This document shows, one piece after another, positions 25,089 to 38,176 of a DNA stretch of 64,000 nucleotides. How positions within the stretch are numbered: the stretch's first letter is position 1; every line of letters starts with the position of its first letter. Origin of the DNA: Puffinus mauretanicus. Its lineage: Eukaryota > Chordata > Aves > Procellariiformes > Procellariidae. The DNA lies in the NCBI GenBank assembly GCA_023333565.1, contig JAJKFH010000948.1, forward strand, positions 3,422,001 through 3,486,000, read 5' to 3'. The notes below the pieces were generated by a model. It was not told the origin of the DNA. It saw only the letters and a list, made by a program, of their open reading frames with translations, and searched no databases. The translations under genes were made by a program, and so were the position numbers.

Positions 25089-28000
25089 CAAGGCGATGTT
25101 TGGCTCAGCTGAGATGAGCTGGAGGTTGCCTGCAAAGTGCTGTGCAAACATAAATTCATATTGCTAGGGTGCCTGCTCCTGCCATCCTGGCCCGCCCCAC
25201 TTTTTTACTGTACGCGGCTGTGCATTCCGAGTGCTCAGTGAATACAAGGTTGAGACCACGGTACCCAGAAAATGTCCAAGAGTCTTTATACGCTCAGATT
25301 GAGTGAGTGATACTGTTCCTTGGGATCTAGTAACAAAACTGACAAGTGAAACAAGGATACTCTCTGCTGGTGTAAAGAATTGCTATGCTTAGTTCACAGA
25401 GCTTCCAATCGTCACTTTGTAAGGAAGAAATTCTATTAAGCACAATGTGAATATTATGTAATTAAGAGACAATCTCTTAGATATCGGTTATTTGTGCTAA
25501 GGATTTATAACTGAGGACATCATTTGGAGAAAAGAGAGACCCTTCTGGGCTTTATTATATTTGAACTAGTACTGCCACGTTACAAAAGAAAGACATCATC
25601 GATCAACACCATCCTAGAGACATCTCTGCTGTTACAAATAGAGGATCTGGGATTTGTGTGGAGCAGCTGCTGCGGCTATTTAAGAAGGCAGGGTGCTGCT
25701 GTAGGTCATGAACCACTTCGGAAAGCAAGGATCTGCACAGTGGGGACTTCTACCCCCCCCAGAGAATAGCTGTTCTTGTTGCTGTTTTGTTAGAGTTACG
25801 TTACTCTTTAACCATCACGTAAGAGTTTATTTGGCTCTCTCTATGCCTTTCTGAAAGGGGAATTAGGACCTTTCTCAGATCTTGCTACTGAGTTGCCGGA
25901 AACGCATTACCAGTAGTCATTACCGTCCTCAGGGGCTTCTGGTGGGCAGCTTTGTGTGTCATCTGCCCTCTGAAAGACTGTGTTTGAGCAAGCAGTTTTG
26001 TTTCTACTCCTTTACAATCAGGATGATGCCATTTCTTCAATACCCCCCAAATCTTATGTGCATTTTCATGTGTTAAACACCTTTGATCACAGTTCAAAAT
26101 TTTAATAAACCTTCTAAATAAGTCAGCATGAACTGCAGCAATCAATATGCATCTCTGTGGCAGCAATCTAATTACACCCCAAGGCTCAGTTCTTTCGTTT
26201 AGGTATTTTTGCCAGAAGAAATCTAAATATTGTACTGTTTCACTTCTTTTTCAAAGTGTCTCTAACTTAACCCTTAGCTTACGCTACCATTATTTCTTTA
26301 TGCTACTTCATTCATCAGTTCATCGCTATAGCGTGCTCTAAAGAACTTGGACCTGGTAATCTCTTCTTCTTTCCTCTGGTTTCAGAGATGAAAGCTGTGA
26401 AAATAAGAATTTAACCCATGACTGCCAAATTAGTGGGAGTTGCCTGAGCCTGAACTGACTCAGAACTTGAGGATTTGGTGCTTCTAGCACCACTGAGTCA
26501 CAGTTATTCCCACGGACTTTACTTTTACACGGACATGGATCAGTGCAGCCGAACATCTCATTCGGTGTCTGTGGTTCCAATGAACTGCCAGTACAACGTC
26601 AGAACAGGTAAGAGTATCACTACACTACTCTCTAGCTTTACTTTGTATCAATCAAATATAAGGCATCATTTAACATGGAAGCTTCTGCGGATCGCTTGGT
26701 CTTTTCCCAAAATATAAATCAAACGGCATAAATTAAATAGCATCGCCTGTAAGCTCAAAACAGCTCACAAACACACAGACAAAAATAAGTTTACTTTATC
26801 ATATTACCACAACATAGATACCATGTTATACAGCTTGTGACCATTTTTCTACCACCTAGATTCTGTTGGATCTGAAATTTCTTTCTATTCCAAGTAAGAG
26901 TTGCATCATCTTGTTCCTATATAGTACGCTGATATGATTTATTGCCATTTTTATTATTAGCAGTTTGGACAAAGTTCTTTTTGGATATCAGGATAAGCAA
27001 ACAAAATTTAGATCTAAACATCAGATACACATTCTGTGGTTTCAGCCTATGACCATGGAACCAAAATTTGTCAACTCAGTTTGACAAAGTACACATTTTA
27101 GAGAATCACTCAGATCTTCTTTGTTATTTGCTAACTATAGTTCTTCCCAAGAACTGGAGGTCCACTGGTTCATCCTGACATTGTTTTGGCTGCACTACTT
27201 CTGTCATAAATCACTGTTGCAATAACATTCGCAAAATTCAGGGTAAAGAATTAAATTACAGGGGAAAGCCACTGTTTCGCATGGGGGAGGTAATTGAACC
27301 AGGAAGCTTAAGCATAAAGAATGGGACGATGAACCATCCACCCCAAATCTGCCATAGTGTTAGAAACTGATATAAACTAGTATCTAGTTAACCTCTAATG
27401 AACTTTCTATTTGGTTTGATCCAGTGAAATACATCAGTCTGCTTCAATCTGAAGCAAAGTATTTCATTCTTCTTTCCCCCAAAGACAACACTGAGAAATT
27501 AAAATCTATCTAAACATCTATCTATTTTTATGTATCCATGCATCTTCTTTCCTAAAAGTCCTTGCCTGAAAATTCCTTACCCACTGTAATACACATATCT
27601 CGCCAGGAACTGTGAAGGCATACTCCTTGCAGGAACACAGTGGTCATTTAAATTTTCCTTTCCACCTCCTATTTGATATCTGTTCTTCTGTGAGTGACAA
27701 GACCCACGTACACTCTCATCCTATTTTTATTCTCTTCCTCGACTGTTCGTCACAGATTTCACTTCATCTGCTTGACAGTATTACTTGCTATGGAAGCCAC
27801 ATCCAGCGGACCGAATATCTGACAACAGTAATGCTTACCAGTTAGTACTATAAAAATGCAAATTACTTCACCTCTCCACCAGTACAGAATATTTCTCTCT
27901 TCTACCCCCCGCATGCATATACAACACGTGTACAATGCAACGACACAACGCATGGAGAGAGACCTTCCCTCTGTGACGGTACGTTTTAAAAATACAGAAT

Positions 28001-29092
28001 GTGATTTTCTAAGAAGCAGAATGCCTCAGACAACTCAGCCCTTAGGGTCTAAAATGAAAACACTGTTTGAGAGCATCCATATTTTCTGAAGGGCTGAGTG
28101 TTACAATCTGTGTGCACTTGAAATATCCACTTAAGTCAAAGGGACTTCAACTGCAAAAAAATGCAGGCCAAGTTTCCGAAACTAAATGGAAATTTTGCAG
28201 AAACGGAGCCACTCTCTAAAGTATTTAATAGTGCTCTATTTTCTTGAAGGACCATAAAGAGTGATAAAGGCTCCATGCTCTCAGGCATCCCACGCCTCCA
28301 AGATGAATTTCAGCATATTCCACACCTACCAGCTGAACCCCAAGTGAGGAGAGCACAGCTTCTCAGGAGGCACCCAGCCTAATTATCAACCTCTACCACT
28401 TCGTAAGCACAGCCCGTATTCAAATTCGTCAACAGCCGCACTCTGATTGATAAAATACAATTTTACCAAACATACATTATGTCTGAGTACTTGTGTTCCC
28501 AGCAAGAGTCGACAGATATTGTCACCACTGCATACGTCTTCAGATCAAGTCCTACCTTACTGGAGAAGATTGAGTTTTGCTCTTAACTTTAGGTAAAAAC
28601 AAGAACAATCATGTTAAACTTTTTAAATGATATCAATGTATCTTTTTTCTTTTTTATTCATATATAAACTCTTTGCTCTTTAATTTTGCTGGGATTTGTC
28701 ACAGGACAAGCACACTACACAATCTAAAGTTGACATATCCTTTGCTGCTTTGTTTAAACTTCTCCTTCTACCTCAGTGCACTGAAATTAGAGGACGGCAA
28801 CATTTTGTTTTAGTGAAGCTACCGGAAACTGCTGTTAGTCTTTAGATTGCATATTCAGTATAATGTTCATTTGCAAACCGTTTTCTACTTTATTTGAAAC
28901 TGAACCACACAAATGAGCTGTTTACGCACCATTAAGTATTAAATACATTTATAGGTATAATTTTATGTAGACAACATTCAGCTTATTCATTATTTCTGTT
29001 AAAAAGTATTGTCTGTAATTTTAGAATCTGTTTTTTGCATTAACTAAATATAAACGTAAAAGATTTCTAAATACTCTCAGGAAATTTGTTAT

Positions 29093-29154
29093 GAGGAAGA
29101 AAAAGAGGAAAAAGAGGAAAAAGAGGAAAAAGGAGAAAAAGAGGAAAAAGAGAA
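29093..29154. repeat. Purine-only GAGGAAAAA minisatellite
   Basis: About six imperfect units of GAGGAAAAA form a stretch of about 60 bases with only purines on the plus strand. It lies in predicted DDC intron 1, about 1.1 kb from predicted exon 1. Confidence 0.9.
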
Positions 29155-30213
29155 CAGATGAGGAGAGAGGTATATTCGACATATCATAACTGTTGTCCAG
29201 TTCATCACAGTAAAATAAAAACCAGCTCACATCATAATAAAATCTTTTAGCAGCTCCTATTATTAAATACAGAAAGGAGAACACATAGACGCATTAATAG
29301 CACCTTAAACTGATAGCTGCTCCAAAAAAGTAATAACTGTATGTCTTTCCAATAAATAAGACAAGTGCACTTGCTATTCTGCCGACTGATTGTTGCAGAA
29401 GATAATGTAATTTAAAGGCTTGTGGTGCGACAGTGACACCACTGACGCCCTGAGGACTTTCTCCTATTGAACCCAACACGCTGAAGGTTTCTGCAGCTGT
29501 TGCTACCGTCAAGCTAAACTTCTCTTGTTGGCAATAGGAGTATTGCCTGAATAAGGACTGTAGGATGCATTTTATTTCAGCGTGAGTAAAAAGGAACGGG
29601 ATCTACTCTGTACTTCCATCTTTGCAGAAGCCAAGAATTAGATATATACGTTACAGGCCCTGCATTCCATTTTAAAATTTCATTTTCCAGGTAGAAGTCG
29701 CTGTTTTATTCATTGCTGTCACTGGCACAGCGTCTGCAACTTAGTAATTTTCCTTTCTGAGGTCTTATTATGGAGATGGGAAAGGGTTATTTCCGAGGAA
29801 AGCCTCTCCCTAAAACATCACGCATTGAATTTATCTTGGACATTTTGTTATTCAAAGTATTTGGCAGCGAATTTCTCAAGGGCTGCTTGGTTGTTCAGAA
29901 CTGTTGCACTTGGAAAGACAAGATACAAACTTTTGGATACATGGGATTCTGCATAAATGTACATAAACAGTTATAGCTGACATACATCATATGTAGAGAC
30001 AAGCAAACACAATCGGAGAGGTGCACACTACATTGTGCAAACTTAGGTGAAAAGGAAATGCTTTTTGAGCACCCTGGATTATCCCTAAACTAACACAGGC
30101 TGGCTGTTTATTAGCCGAGCTCCCACTCTGAGTAACCAATTGTTGCATTAATCCCAGCGTACCTGCTTGCATTCAATAACCACAAAGCTTTAAGGACAGA
30201 GAGCGTTACTTAC

Positions 30214-30287
30214 AGCGAGTCGGTAAGGTTTTTCCTTCTCCTCTGTCTTTCTCACTGTCTGTCTCTGCTCCTCTGTGACAGCTATAA
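30214..30287 (-). other. DDC: Predicted DDC non-coding exon 1
   Basis: On the minus strand a TATA box (30,311-30,318) is followed about 30 bp downstream by a purine-rich segment. That segment ends in an optimal donor, CTCGCT|GTAAGT, at 30,213/30,214. The segment has no ATG. Mammalian DDC has a short non-coding neuronal first exon of similar size with a TATA-type promoter, and this is the best matching arrangement upstream of exon 2. The 5' end is inferred from TATA spacing. Without transcript data it remains a prediction; a separate non-neuronal first exon is known in mammals and was not identified here. Confidence 0.5.
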
Positions 30288-30370
30288 AGCGCAGAGGATG
30301 CAGTTGCCAGCATATATAGGCAGAGTATCCACGTCCCCTCAGCCTATCACAGCCAAGCGCTTTGCATTGA
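30288..30370 (-). promoter_or_regulatory. DDC: Candidate DDC core promoter (TATA plus POU-like octamer)
   Basis: Reading the minus strand, an ATGCAAAG octamer-like site (30,360-30,367) lies about 40 bp upstream of CCTATATATG (TATA, 30,311-30,318). POU factors (Brn-2) are reported to act at the rat neuronal DDC promoter, so the combination fits, but the binding itself is inferred. Confidence 0.45.
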
Positions 30371-33300
30371 ACATGCAGCAGCAGCATCTCCCCCTCCTCC
30401 CACACCTCCTCCAAAATATACTGAGCAAAAAAGCTACCCGAAAGGCAGACGGATCTGACTGAGAAACGGCCGCTGCCTACGGTAACTGTGAAGTGAAGTG
30501 GTGTGCGTTTCCTTCCATGAACTCCATTAACAAGTCTGACAGTGAGCGTCGGATCACATGCTCCCGCTTGCTACACACTCCGGGACATTTCTGCTGTGGC
30601 TGTTGCTGTAAAAGCAAGTGCTCCTGTGAAATGTTATTTTCATGAAAGAAACACAGATACGGTTGAAATGCCACTCAAGTGACAGCAAGCTCTGAACAGG
30701 TATACATGTGGGATTAACATCCTCGGACATGCTGTATTTAACTTCTTCCAGTTTCTCTCTTTCATCATACGTATATTCAAAAGCAATAGTAAATGTTCGA
30801 GATTTATTTCCCTATTCTAAAAGAAAAGTTTCACGGGGAGTTCTCTTTCCTAGATGAATCCAGGTAGCTGCCTGTCATTTTTATTTAGTTCAAGTTTGTT
30901 TTAAAAAATACTATCAGCATTCCATAGTCCTGAACAGCTTATAGCCAGGTAGTGTGGCAGGAGGTCTGGGACAGCCACTGCTCCCAGACCGGTCTCTCGT
31001 GCACTGCAGTATTACAGCCAACCTCTTCGTGAAGGAGGAAAAAGTTCTGCCTGTCGTATATTTTAAAACTGTCATGGCTGTGCTTGCTGTTATAATGATA
31101 TATATGGCCAATTATAACTCTGCTATAGTTCTGAAAGAGCCTGTTCAAAATAAAAACAGGAGCTAAAATCCACAGATAGGCTTGCGGGTTTCATTGCGCT
31201 TGTTGTGCTAGATGCTACTCTGTGATCTGACTTGCATCTTCAGTTCTTGGGTTGCGTCTGCTGTAATGATCAGTCTATAACCTTGAAAGCATCAAGAAAT
31301 CCCAGGGTCGGCTGCAGCCGGCTCTCAGTTGTTTTCCACCACAGATCAACTCCTGAGTGCGCAGGGTTACAGCCTGGGCAAATCGGGACCCCATAAGAAA
31401 AGAAGTGTTTTGGAGATTTTTCCTATTTTTGCTTTCTCCCTGAAGTCAGCTGAAAAGGCTGAAAATTCAAAATACGTCGTAGGGGTATGAGAGATGCAGA
31501 AACTGAAGATGTCTCTAGTAAACATAAAGATAACTCAAATCTAACTTCAATGTTTCACCCAAATGGCTTGCAAAATGTAAATAACTTGCAAAGAAAATTA
31601 AAAACTGAAACTAAAATTAAGATCGGAGCATTAAAATGCCGGTTTAATCAATCAGAGTGTTGAAATACCACCTCAGAGTCACCTGATGTGTCTTTACCTT
31701 TCTGCTGTACCTGAAACTTACCATAAAAGTTGCTGTGACCAGGCAATAACTGCATGTTCTATTAAAATCATATTTACTTTCTTTCTCAGGAAGAAAAAGG
31801 AAATACAGGGTGAGAGGTACAACGGGCAAGATGGAAACAAGGAATTAAATGCCCTTCTAAAAAGCATACCCCATGTCTTCTATAATTCTAACAATTCTTG
31901 TGGCTCATACCACTTTTCATAATCCTCCTCATCAACTGTTGGCAATTCGCAAATCTTTGCTTAACACAATCTTTCTGTGGCGGACAAAAGCAAGATCATT
32001 CAGTTTTCCGTAGCAGGTGCTGGCTAAGTCAGACCTGCTGCGGCCCTGCAAATTTGTTCCAGACCTTTCAGTGCTGGCTCTTTCACAGAGAAGAACTTCT
32101 CTTACTGCTGAAACACAAGGAGTAGAGATCTCCCCTCCGCTGCCAAACTGTTTCAAAATTCAAGGTACCAGCACGTGAGAAATAACAGATGATCCTAAAA
32201 GGTTTAAAGGCCAGGGCTTGTTGGTGAGCAACCAACAGACCATATTATTCACAGCTAACACGAGACAGGCTTCAACACGTTTTTGCACATGGCGGTATGT
32301 CACCCTGATGATGATATATAATGATGCCGTGCCCATGCAGCAATGGTCCCAATTTATTACCATTGCTGAACTCTTTGGTTTGCAAACAAGGTGGGAGAGA
32401 TAACGTGTTTGAACAGGAGGCTCCAGCGCAGCACCGAGAACGATGCGGACAATGTGTTATCAGTCACCTTGCAGTCCCATTGCCAGCCCCTGTGCACAGA
32501 CATGGATCAAAGCAGAGGGAGTTAAACAGTTTGTACCCACTTACCAACAGTTTTCCCCTCTTCCATCGTTATATAATGCAGATTAGAAATTAAAAGGCAC
32601 TTGTCCCCAGCCTTCAGTCCAGTTTTGATTAGATGGCTTTACTCCCAACTTTATTTTCCCCCACCTAATAGCATGACACTCATCTCATGCCAGCCTCCCA
32701 GTGCGGCTATAGTTACTAAATTTGGTCGAGATGTGTGTGTGCTGTGGATCACTGAGCCTAACATTATCTGAACAAACCTGCTCTGAGCTGTAATGTGAAG
32801 GGCTTTAAATTGACTCAGATATCATCAATATCTTAGGTATTGAGCAAAGAACGTGAAACAATTAATTAGGAATCATACTAGCACAATGCTTGTGGCTGTT
32901 TTCAACATTTGGTGTCAAAGGAACAGTCACTGTTGCCTAAGCATAAGAAAAAACCCTGGTTTGTTGCTCTGTATTTGGTTTACTCCTTATCCGTACTTTG
33001 AGGATGCTATTTGGAGGCTGCAGGCCTTTTTTCCTGCTTCCCTCACTGTGGCTCCTTCAGAAGAAAAACAGAGAACCCTGTCTTTGTCTGTCTTTTTTTT
33101 CCCCAATATATTCTTCCATGAATGTAGTAATACCTGTAATGGAAAAGGAAATTATCTACAAAAGGAAAAGGAAAGGAAAAATCTCTAAGAATCACTCCGA
33201 TGTGCTGGAATGAAAAGTCCTTATTTATATACCATAAACAAGGTCCAATCTGCATGAGCCACAAAGATGAGACAAGACAGAAGAGAATTTTTTAGCAGAA

Positions 33301-34339
33301 ATGTGCAACTAACAATTTTCTGGATAAAACAGAGGGTGCGTTTCCTTTGGAAGAGAGTAAGAATTACATAAAGCCTTCAGACGCAAATAGATGGATTACT
33401 TGCATCGTACGAGGATAAAAACTAAGTCTCCTGCAGAACATAAGTAGACTTTGCAACAGATTAGCCAGGAGATGAATCTCAGACAGAGCTGACAAACCGG
33501 GAAAGTATCTCCTATTTTTCATGAATATTTTATGTGTGATTTGTTTTGCCCGTTCTGTTCCGGTTTGCTGCCTGTGTGAATATGTGAAGGTAAACCAAAG
33601 AAGGGTAACAAGGAACTGCTAACAAAGTGAACATGGACACAGACTCAAACACACAGCTTCGGCGGAGTTAACCTACCACTTGCTGGTTGGAGGCAGCTTT
33701 ACTCTTACGGAAGCAAGCCTACAGAAAAGAGAGAGGTTGTGATGAACTGAAAAAGTGTCAATAGAAAAACTGACAGGCTGTGAAGAGTCACAGAGGCAGC
33801 GAGAGCAGGCTGCAATCACAGTAGGCAGGCTCTTCCAATACAGAGATAGGAATAGCTTCTGCTGTGAGCTGAGATGTGCTTACCTAGGGGTGTAGGCACT
33901 GCTGGGGCACTCATCCAGCCCTATACTGCTCACAGAAAGGATTTTCTCAAGCACTGACCGCTGTGAGCCTCACAGAAGCTGTGGCTCAGAGATGAAACAC
34001 TATCAGGGCTTAAATGTGCTATGAAGACCTCATGTCAGAAAAGCAAATCATAGGAGTTAGTTTATGAATGGAATAGTCCGTGTGGGTGAAAAGCCAGACC
34101 CAGGTGAGGCAGGAGGAACACGTTGGCTTGAGATGCGGAGGGGAACATAACGCAGTCTTTGTTCTTACGTGATTTGTTTTGATCACTGCTTACAAAGATG
34201 TCAAAGATCACATAAGGCTTGGTCCAGAGGACATTTTGTCACTGTGATTAATGCATTGTCATGAAGACCATGCGCTACCATGCAGTGCTTGCAATAAGCT
34301 TCACCAAGATGAGCCGCGAGTCATTCTTTATGGGATGAG
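30371..34339. other. Intergenic, upstream of DDC
   Basis: No coding sequence, RNA gene or CR1 is recognised in about 4 kb. The stretch around 32,600-32,880 looks like unique sequence with several homeodomain-type TAAT/ATTA words and could be regulatory, but nothing in it is decisive. Confidence 0.5.
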
Positions 34340-34413
34340 CTGTCCAGGTCTCTGGCTGCAGGGAGTGCCTGAGCCTGTCACTTGTACCGGAGGGCAGCAG
34401 AGACAACACCTAT

Positions 34414-35351
34414 GTGCGGTGTGACCAGGTGGATGATCTGCTCAGCCTGGTGGCAGAGCTGAAAGAGGAAGTGGAGAGGTTAAGGAGTATCAGCGAGTGT
34501 GAGAGGGAGATAGATTGGTGGAGCGACACCCTACCATCCCTGAGGCAAGGGCAGCACATGGAGGCTCCACAAGAAGCAGAAGATCCCCTGCCCTCTTGCC
34601 ACCAGGCAGAAGGAGGGGACCTGAGAGATGGGGGCGGAAATGGACACAGGTCCCTGCTAGGGGCGCCAGGCGAATCCCCACCCTGCCTCCCTCACCTTCC
34701 CAGTTGCCCTTACACAACAGATATGGGGCCCTGGAACTTGAGGGACAGGCAAATGTGGAGGTAGATGAAGGTCCATCCAGGGGGTTGCCCAGGGTGAGTC
34801 AGTCAGACCCACACATTATGACTGCCTCCGCTAAGTAAAAAAGGAGGGTAATTGTCGTAGGTGATTCCCTTCTGAGAGGGACGGAGGGCCCAATATGCCA
34901 ACCAGACCCATCCCACAGGGAAGTCTGCTGCCTCCCTGGGGCCCGGGTTAAGGACATTACTAGGAAGCTCCCTGGTCTGGTACAGGCCTCCGATTACTGC
35001 CCGCTACTGGTTATACAGGCTGGCAGTGAGGAGGTTGCAGAGAGAAGTCCCAAAGGGATCAAAAGGGACTTCAGGGCACTGGGGCAACTGGTGGAAGGAT
35101 CAGGAGCACAGGTAGTGTTTTCCTCGATCCCTTCAGTAGCAGGGAGGAATACCGAAGGGAACAGGAAAACTCATCGGATCAACACGTGGCTCAGGGGCTG
35201 GTGCCATCAGCGGAATTTTGGCTTCTTTGATCACAGGGAGGTTTACACGGCACCAGGCCTGCTGGCAACGGACGGAGTTCAGCTGTCTCACAGGGGGAAA
35301 AGGATTCTCACTCATGAGTTGGCGGAGCTCATCGAGAGGGCTTTAAACTAG
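34414..35351 (+). pseudogene. CR1 ORF1: coiled coil plus SGNH-type esterase, broken (copy B)
   Basis: ORF1 of CR1 encodes an RNA-binding/chaperone protein with an esterase domain. The N-terminal part is open in one frame (34,414-34,764) and contains the coiled-coil stretch VDDLLSLVAELKEEVERL. A frameshift around 34,680 moves the sequence to another frame, in which LHNRYGALELEG follows. An in-frame TAA stands at 34,836-34,838. After it, VIVVGDSLLRGTEG gives the nucleophile GDS motif, and DGVQLSHRGKRI near 35,270-35,310 gives the Asp and His of the catalytic triad. The frame then ends normally at 35,351. The esterase is intact as sequence but separated from a start codon. Confidence 0.85.
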
Positions 35352-35407
35352 GTTCGAAGGGGGAAGGGGGTAAAACCAGGCTCACTAGAGAAGAGCCTAG
35401 GGGTGGC

Positions 35408-38176
35408 ATGCCAATGTTGGGGGCAAAATCAGTAGCCCAACTCAAGTGCATCTACACCAATGCATGCAGCATGGGCGGCAAACAGGAGGAGCTGGAAGTC
35501 ATTGTGCAGCGGGGTAGCTATGACTTAGTCGCCATCACAGAAACATGGTGGGATGACTCTCACGGTTGGAGTGCTGCAATGGATGGCTATAAGCTCTTCA
35601 GAACAGACAGGCGAGGAAGGAGAGGCGGTGGGGTAGCCCTGTATGTTAGGGAGTGCTTCGACTGTCTAGAGCTCAACGATTGTGATGATAAAGTCGAGTG
35701 CTTGTGGGTAAGGATGAGGGGGAAGGCCAACAAGGCAGATATCCTGCTGGGAGTCTGTTATAGACCACCTAGCCAGGATGAGGAGGCAGATGAAGCATTC
35801 TACAAGAGGCTGGCAGAAGTCTCACAGTCGCTAGCCCTTGTTCTCGTGGGGGACTTCAACTTTCCGGCCGTCTGCTGGAAATACCACACGGCAGAGAGGA
35901 AACAATCGAGGAGGTTCCTGGAGTGTGTGGAAGATAACTTCCTGATGCAACTGGTGAGGGAGCCTACCGGGGGAGGTGCCTCGCTTGACCTGCTGTTCAC
36001 AAACAGAGAAGGACTGGGGGGAGATGTGGTGGTCGGAGGCCAGCTTGGGCTTAGTGACCATGAAATGATAGAATTCTCGATACTCGGTGAAGTAAGGAGG
36101 GGTGGAAAGGAAAACCGCTACCGTGGACTTCCAGAGAGCAGACTTTGGCCTGCTCAGGACACTGGTTGAGAGAGTCCCTTGGGAGACAGTCCTGAAGGGC
36201 AAAGGGGTCCAGGAAGGCTGGACGTTCTTCAAGAATAAAGTCTTAAAGGTGCAGGAGCAGGCTGTCCCCATGTGCCGTAAGAAGAACGGGCGGGGAAGGC
36301 GACCGGCCTGGCTGAACGGGGAGCTCTGGCTGGGTCTCAGGAAAAAAAGGAGAGTTTATCACTTGTGGAAGAAGGGGCAGGCAAGTCAAGAACAGTACAG
36401 GGATCTCGTTAGATCGTGCAGAGAGGAAATTAGAAAGGCAAAAGCCCGGCTAGAACTCAACCTGGCCACTGTTGTGAGAGACAACAAAAAATGCTTTTAC
36501 AAGTCTATTAATGACAAAAAGAAGGAGAATCTCCATCCTTTATTGGATGAAGAGGGGAGCGTTGCCACCGAGGATGAGGATAGGGCTGAGGTACTTAACG
36601 CCTTCTTTGCCTCAGTCTTTAATAGTCAGAGCAGTTATCCTCAGGGTACTCAGCCCCCTGAGCTGGAAGACAGGGACGGCGAGCAGGATGAACCCCCCAT
36701 AATCCAAGAGGAAGCAGTTAATGACCTGCTACGCCACCTGGACGCTCACAAGTCTATGGGGCCAGATGGGATCCACTCAAGGGTACTGAGGGAGCTGGCG
36801 GAGGAGCTTGCCAAGCCACTCTCCATCATTTACCAGCAGTCCTGGTTAACTGGGGAGGTCCCGGACGACTGGAGGCTTGCCAATGTGACGCCCATCTACA
36901 AGAAGGGCCGGAAGGAGGATCCGGGGAACTACAGGCCGGTCAGCCTGACCTCGGTGCCGGGGAAGATTATGGAGCGGTTCGTCTTGAGGGCGCTCACAAG
37001 CCATGTGCCGGGACAACCAGGGGATCAGGCCCAGCCAGCACAGGTTCATGGAAGGCAGGTCCTGCTTGACCAACCTGATCTCCTTCTATGACCAGGTGAC
37101 CCGCCTCGTGGATGAGGGAAAGGCTGTGGATGTGGTCTACCTGGACTTCAGTAAAGCCTTTGACACTGTCTCCCACAGCATTCTCCTAGAGAAGCTGGCG
37201 GCTCACGGCCTAGACAGGTGCACTCTTCGCTGGGTAAAAAACTGGCTGGACGGCCGGGCCCAGAGAGTTGTGGTCAACGGAGTTAAATCCAGTTGGCGGC
37301 CGGTCACGAGTGGTGTTCCCCAGGGCTCAGTACTGGGGCCGGTCCTGTTCAATATCTTTATCAATGATCTGGACGAGGGGATCGAGTGCTCCCTCAGTAA
37401 GTTTGCAGACGACACCAAGCTGGGCGGGAGTGTTGATCTGCTGGAGGGTAGGAAGGCTCTGCAGAGGGACCTGGACAGGCTGGATCGATGGGCCGAGGCC
37501 AACTGTATGAGGTTCAACAAGGCCAAGTGCCGGGTCCTGCACTTCGGCCACAACAACCCCATGCAATGCTACAGGCTTGGGGAAGAGTGGCTGGAAAGCT
37601 GCCCAGAGGAAAAGGACCTGGGGGTGCTGGTTGACAGCCGGCTGAACATGAGCCGGCAGTGTGCCCAGGTGGCCAAGAAGGCCAATGGCATCCTGGCCTG
37701 TATCAGAAATAGTGTGGCCAGCAGGAGCAGGGAGGTGATCGTGCCCCTGTACTCGGCACTGGTGAGGCTGCACCTCGAATCCTGTGTTCTCTTTTGGGCC
37801 CCTCCCTACAAGAAGGACTTGGAGGTGCTGGAGCGTGTCCAGAAGGGCAACGAAGCTGGTGAAGGGTCTGCAGAACAAGTCTTATGAGGAGTGGCTGAGG
37901 GAACTGGGGTTGTTTAGCCTGGAGAAGAGGAGGCTGAGGGGAGACCTCATCGTGCTCTACAACTACCTGAAAGGAGGTTGTAGTGAGGTGGGTGCTGGTC
38001 TATTCTGCCAAGTAACGAGCGATAGGACGAGAGGAAATGGCCTCAAGTTGTGCCAGGGGAGGTTTAGATTGGACATTAGGAAAAATTTCTTTCCCGAAAG
38101 AGTGGTTAAACATGGAAAAGACTGCCCAGGGAAGTGGTTGAGTCACCATCCCTGGAAGTATTTAAGAGATGTGTAG
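35408..38176 (+). pseudogene. CR1 ORF2: APE endonuclease and reverse transcriptase, frameshifted (copy B)
   Basis: The endonuclease occupies 35,408 to about 36,100. It retains the metal and catalytic motifs IYTNACS, ITETWWDDSHG, GDFNFP and LSDHEMIEF. A frameshift near 36,100 leads to a linker and RT fingers in a second frame (36,102-37,091). An extra base near 37,009 moves the palm to a third frame (37,003-37,887), which contains [18 protein letters not shown] and the catalytic FADDTKLGG. Loss of two bases near 37,844 moves the thumb region to a fourth frame (37,784-38,176). All active-site residues that I can name survive, so inactivation is by indels only, consistent with a fairly recent insertion. 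Confidence 0.92.

Larger units (their letters stand above)
24330..30213 (-). other. DDC: DDC intron 1 (predicted)
   Basis: This intron of about 5.9 kb lies between the predicted non-coding exon 1 and exon 2. It holds a perfect 9-bp inverted repeat at 25,060-25,088, a purine-rich minisatellite at 29,093-29,154, and otherwise AT-rich sequence with no recognised transposon. An alternative first exon could lie here but I cannot identify one. Confidence 0.6.
4543..30287 (-). other. DDC: DDC gene span (partial): predicted exon 1 to exon 6
   Basis: Aromatic L-amino-acid decarboxylase is a cytosolic PLP enzyme that converts L-DOPA to dopamine and 5-hydroxytryptophan to serotonin. Five coding exons (67, 38, 40, 45 and 48 codons) were found by translating the minus strand and matching the known vertebrate protein. 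Every junction has GT/AG and all junctions fall between codons. Together they encode residues 1-238 of about 480. The window ends inside intron 6, so the exon with the PLP lysine (Lys303 in human) is not present. The first exon is predicted from promoter and donor signals only. The gene is preceded by GRB10 on the same strand, as in other vertebrates. Confidence 0.96.

Noticed and set aside
34860..35351. Esterase frame as a host SGNH hydrolase gene
   Set aside because: It sits in the expected place within CR1 ORF1, directly upstream of CR1 ORF2, and matches the known CR1 ORF1 esterase.
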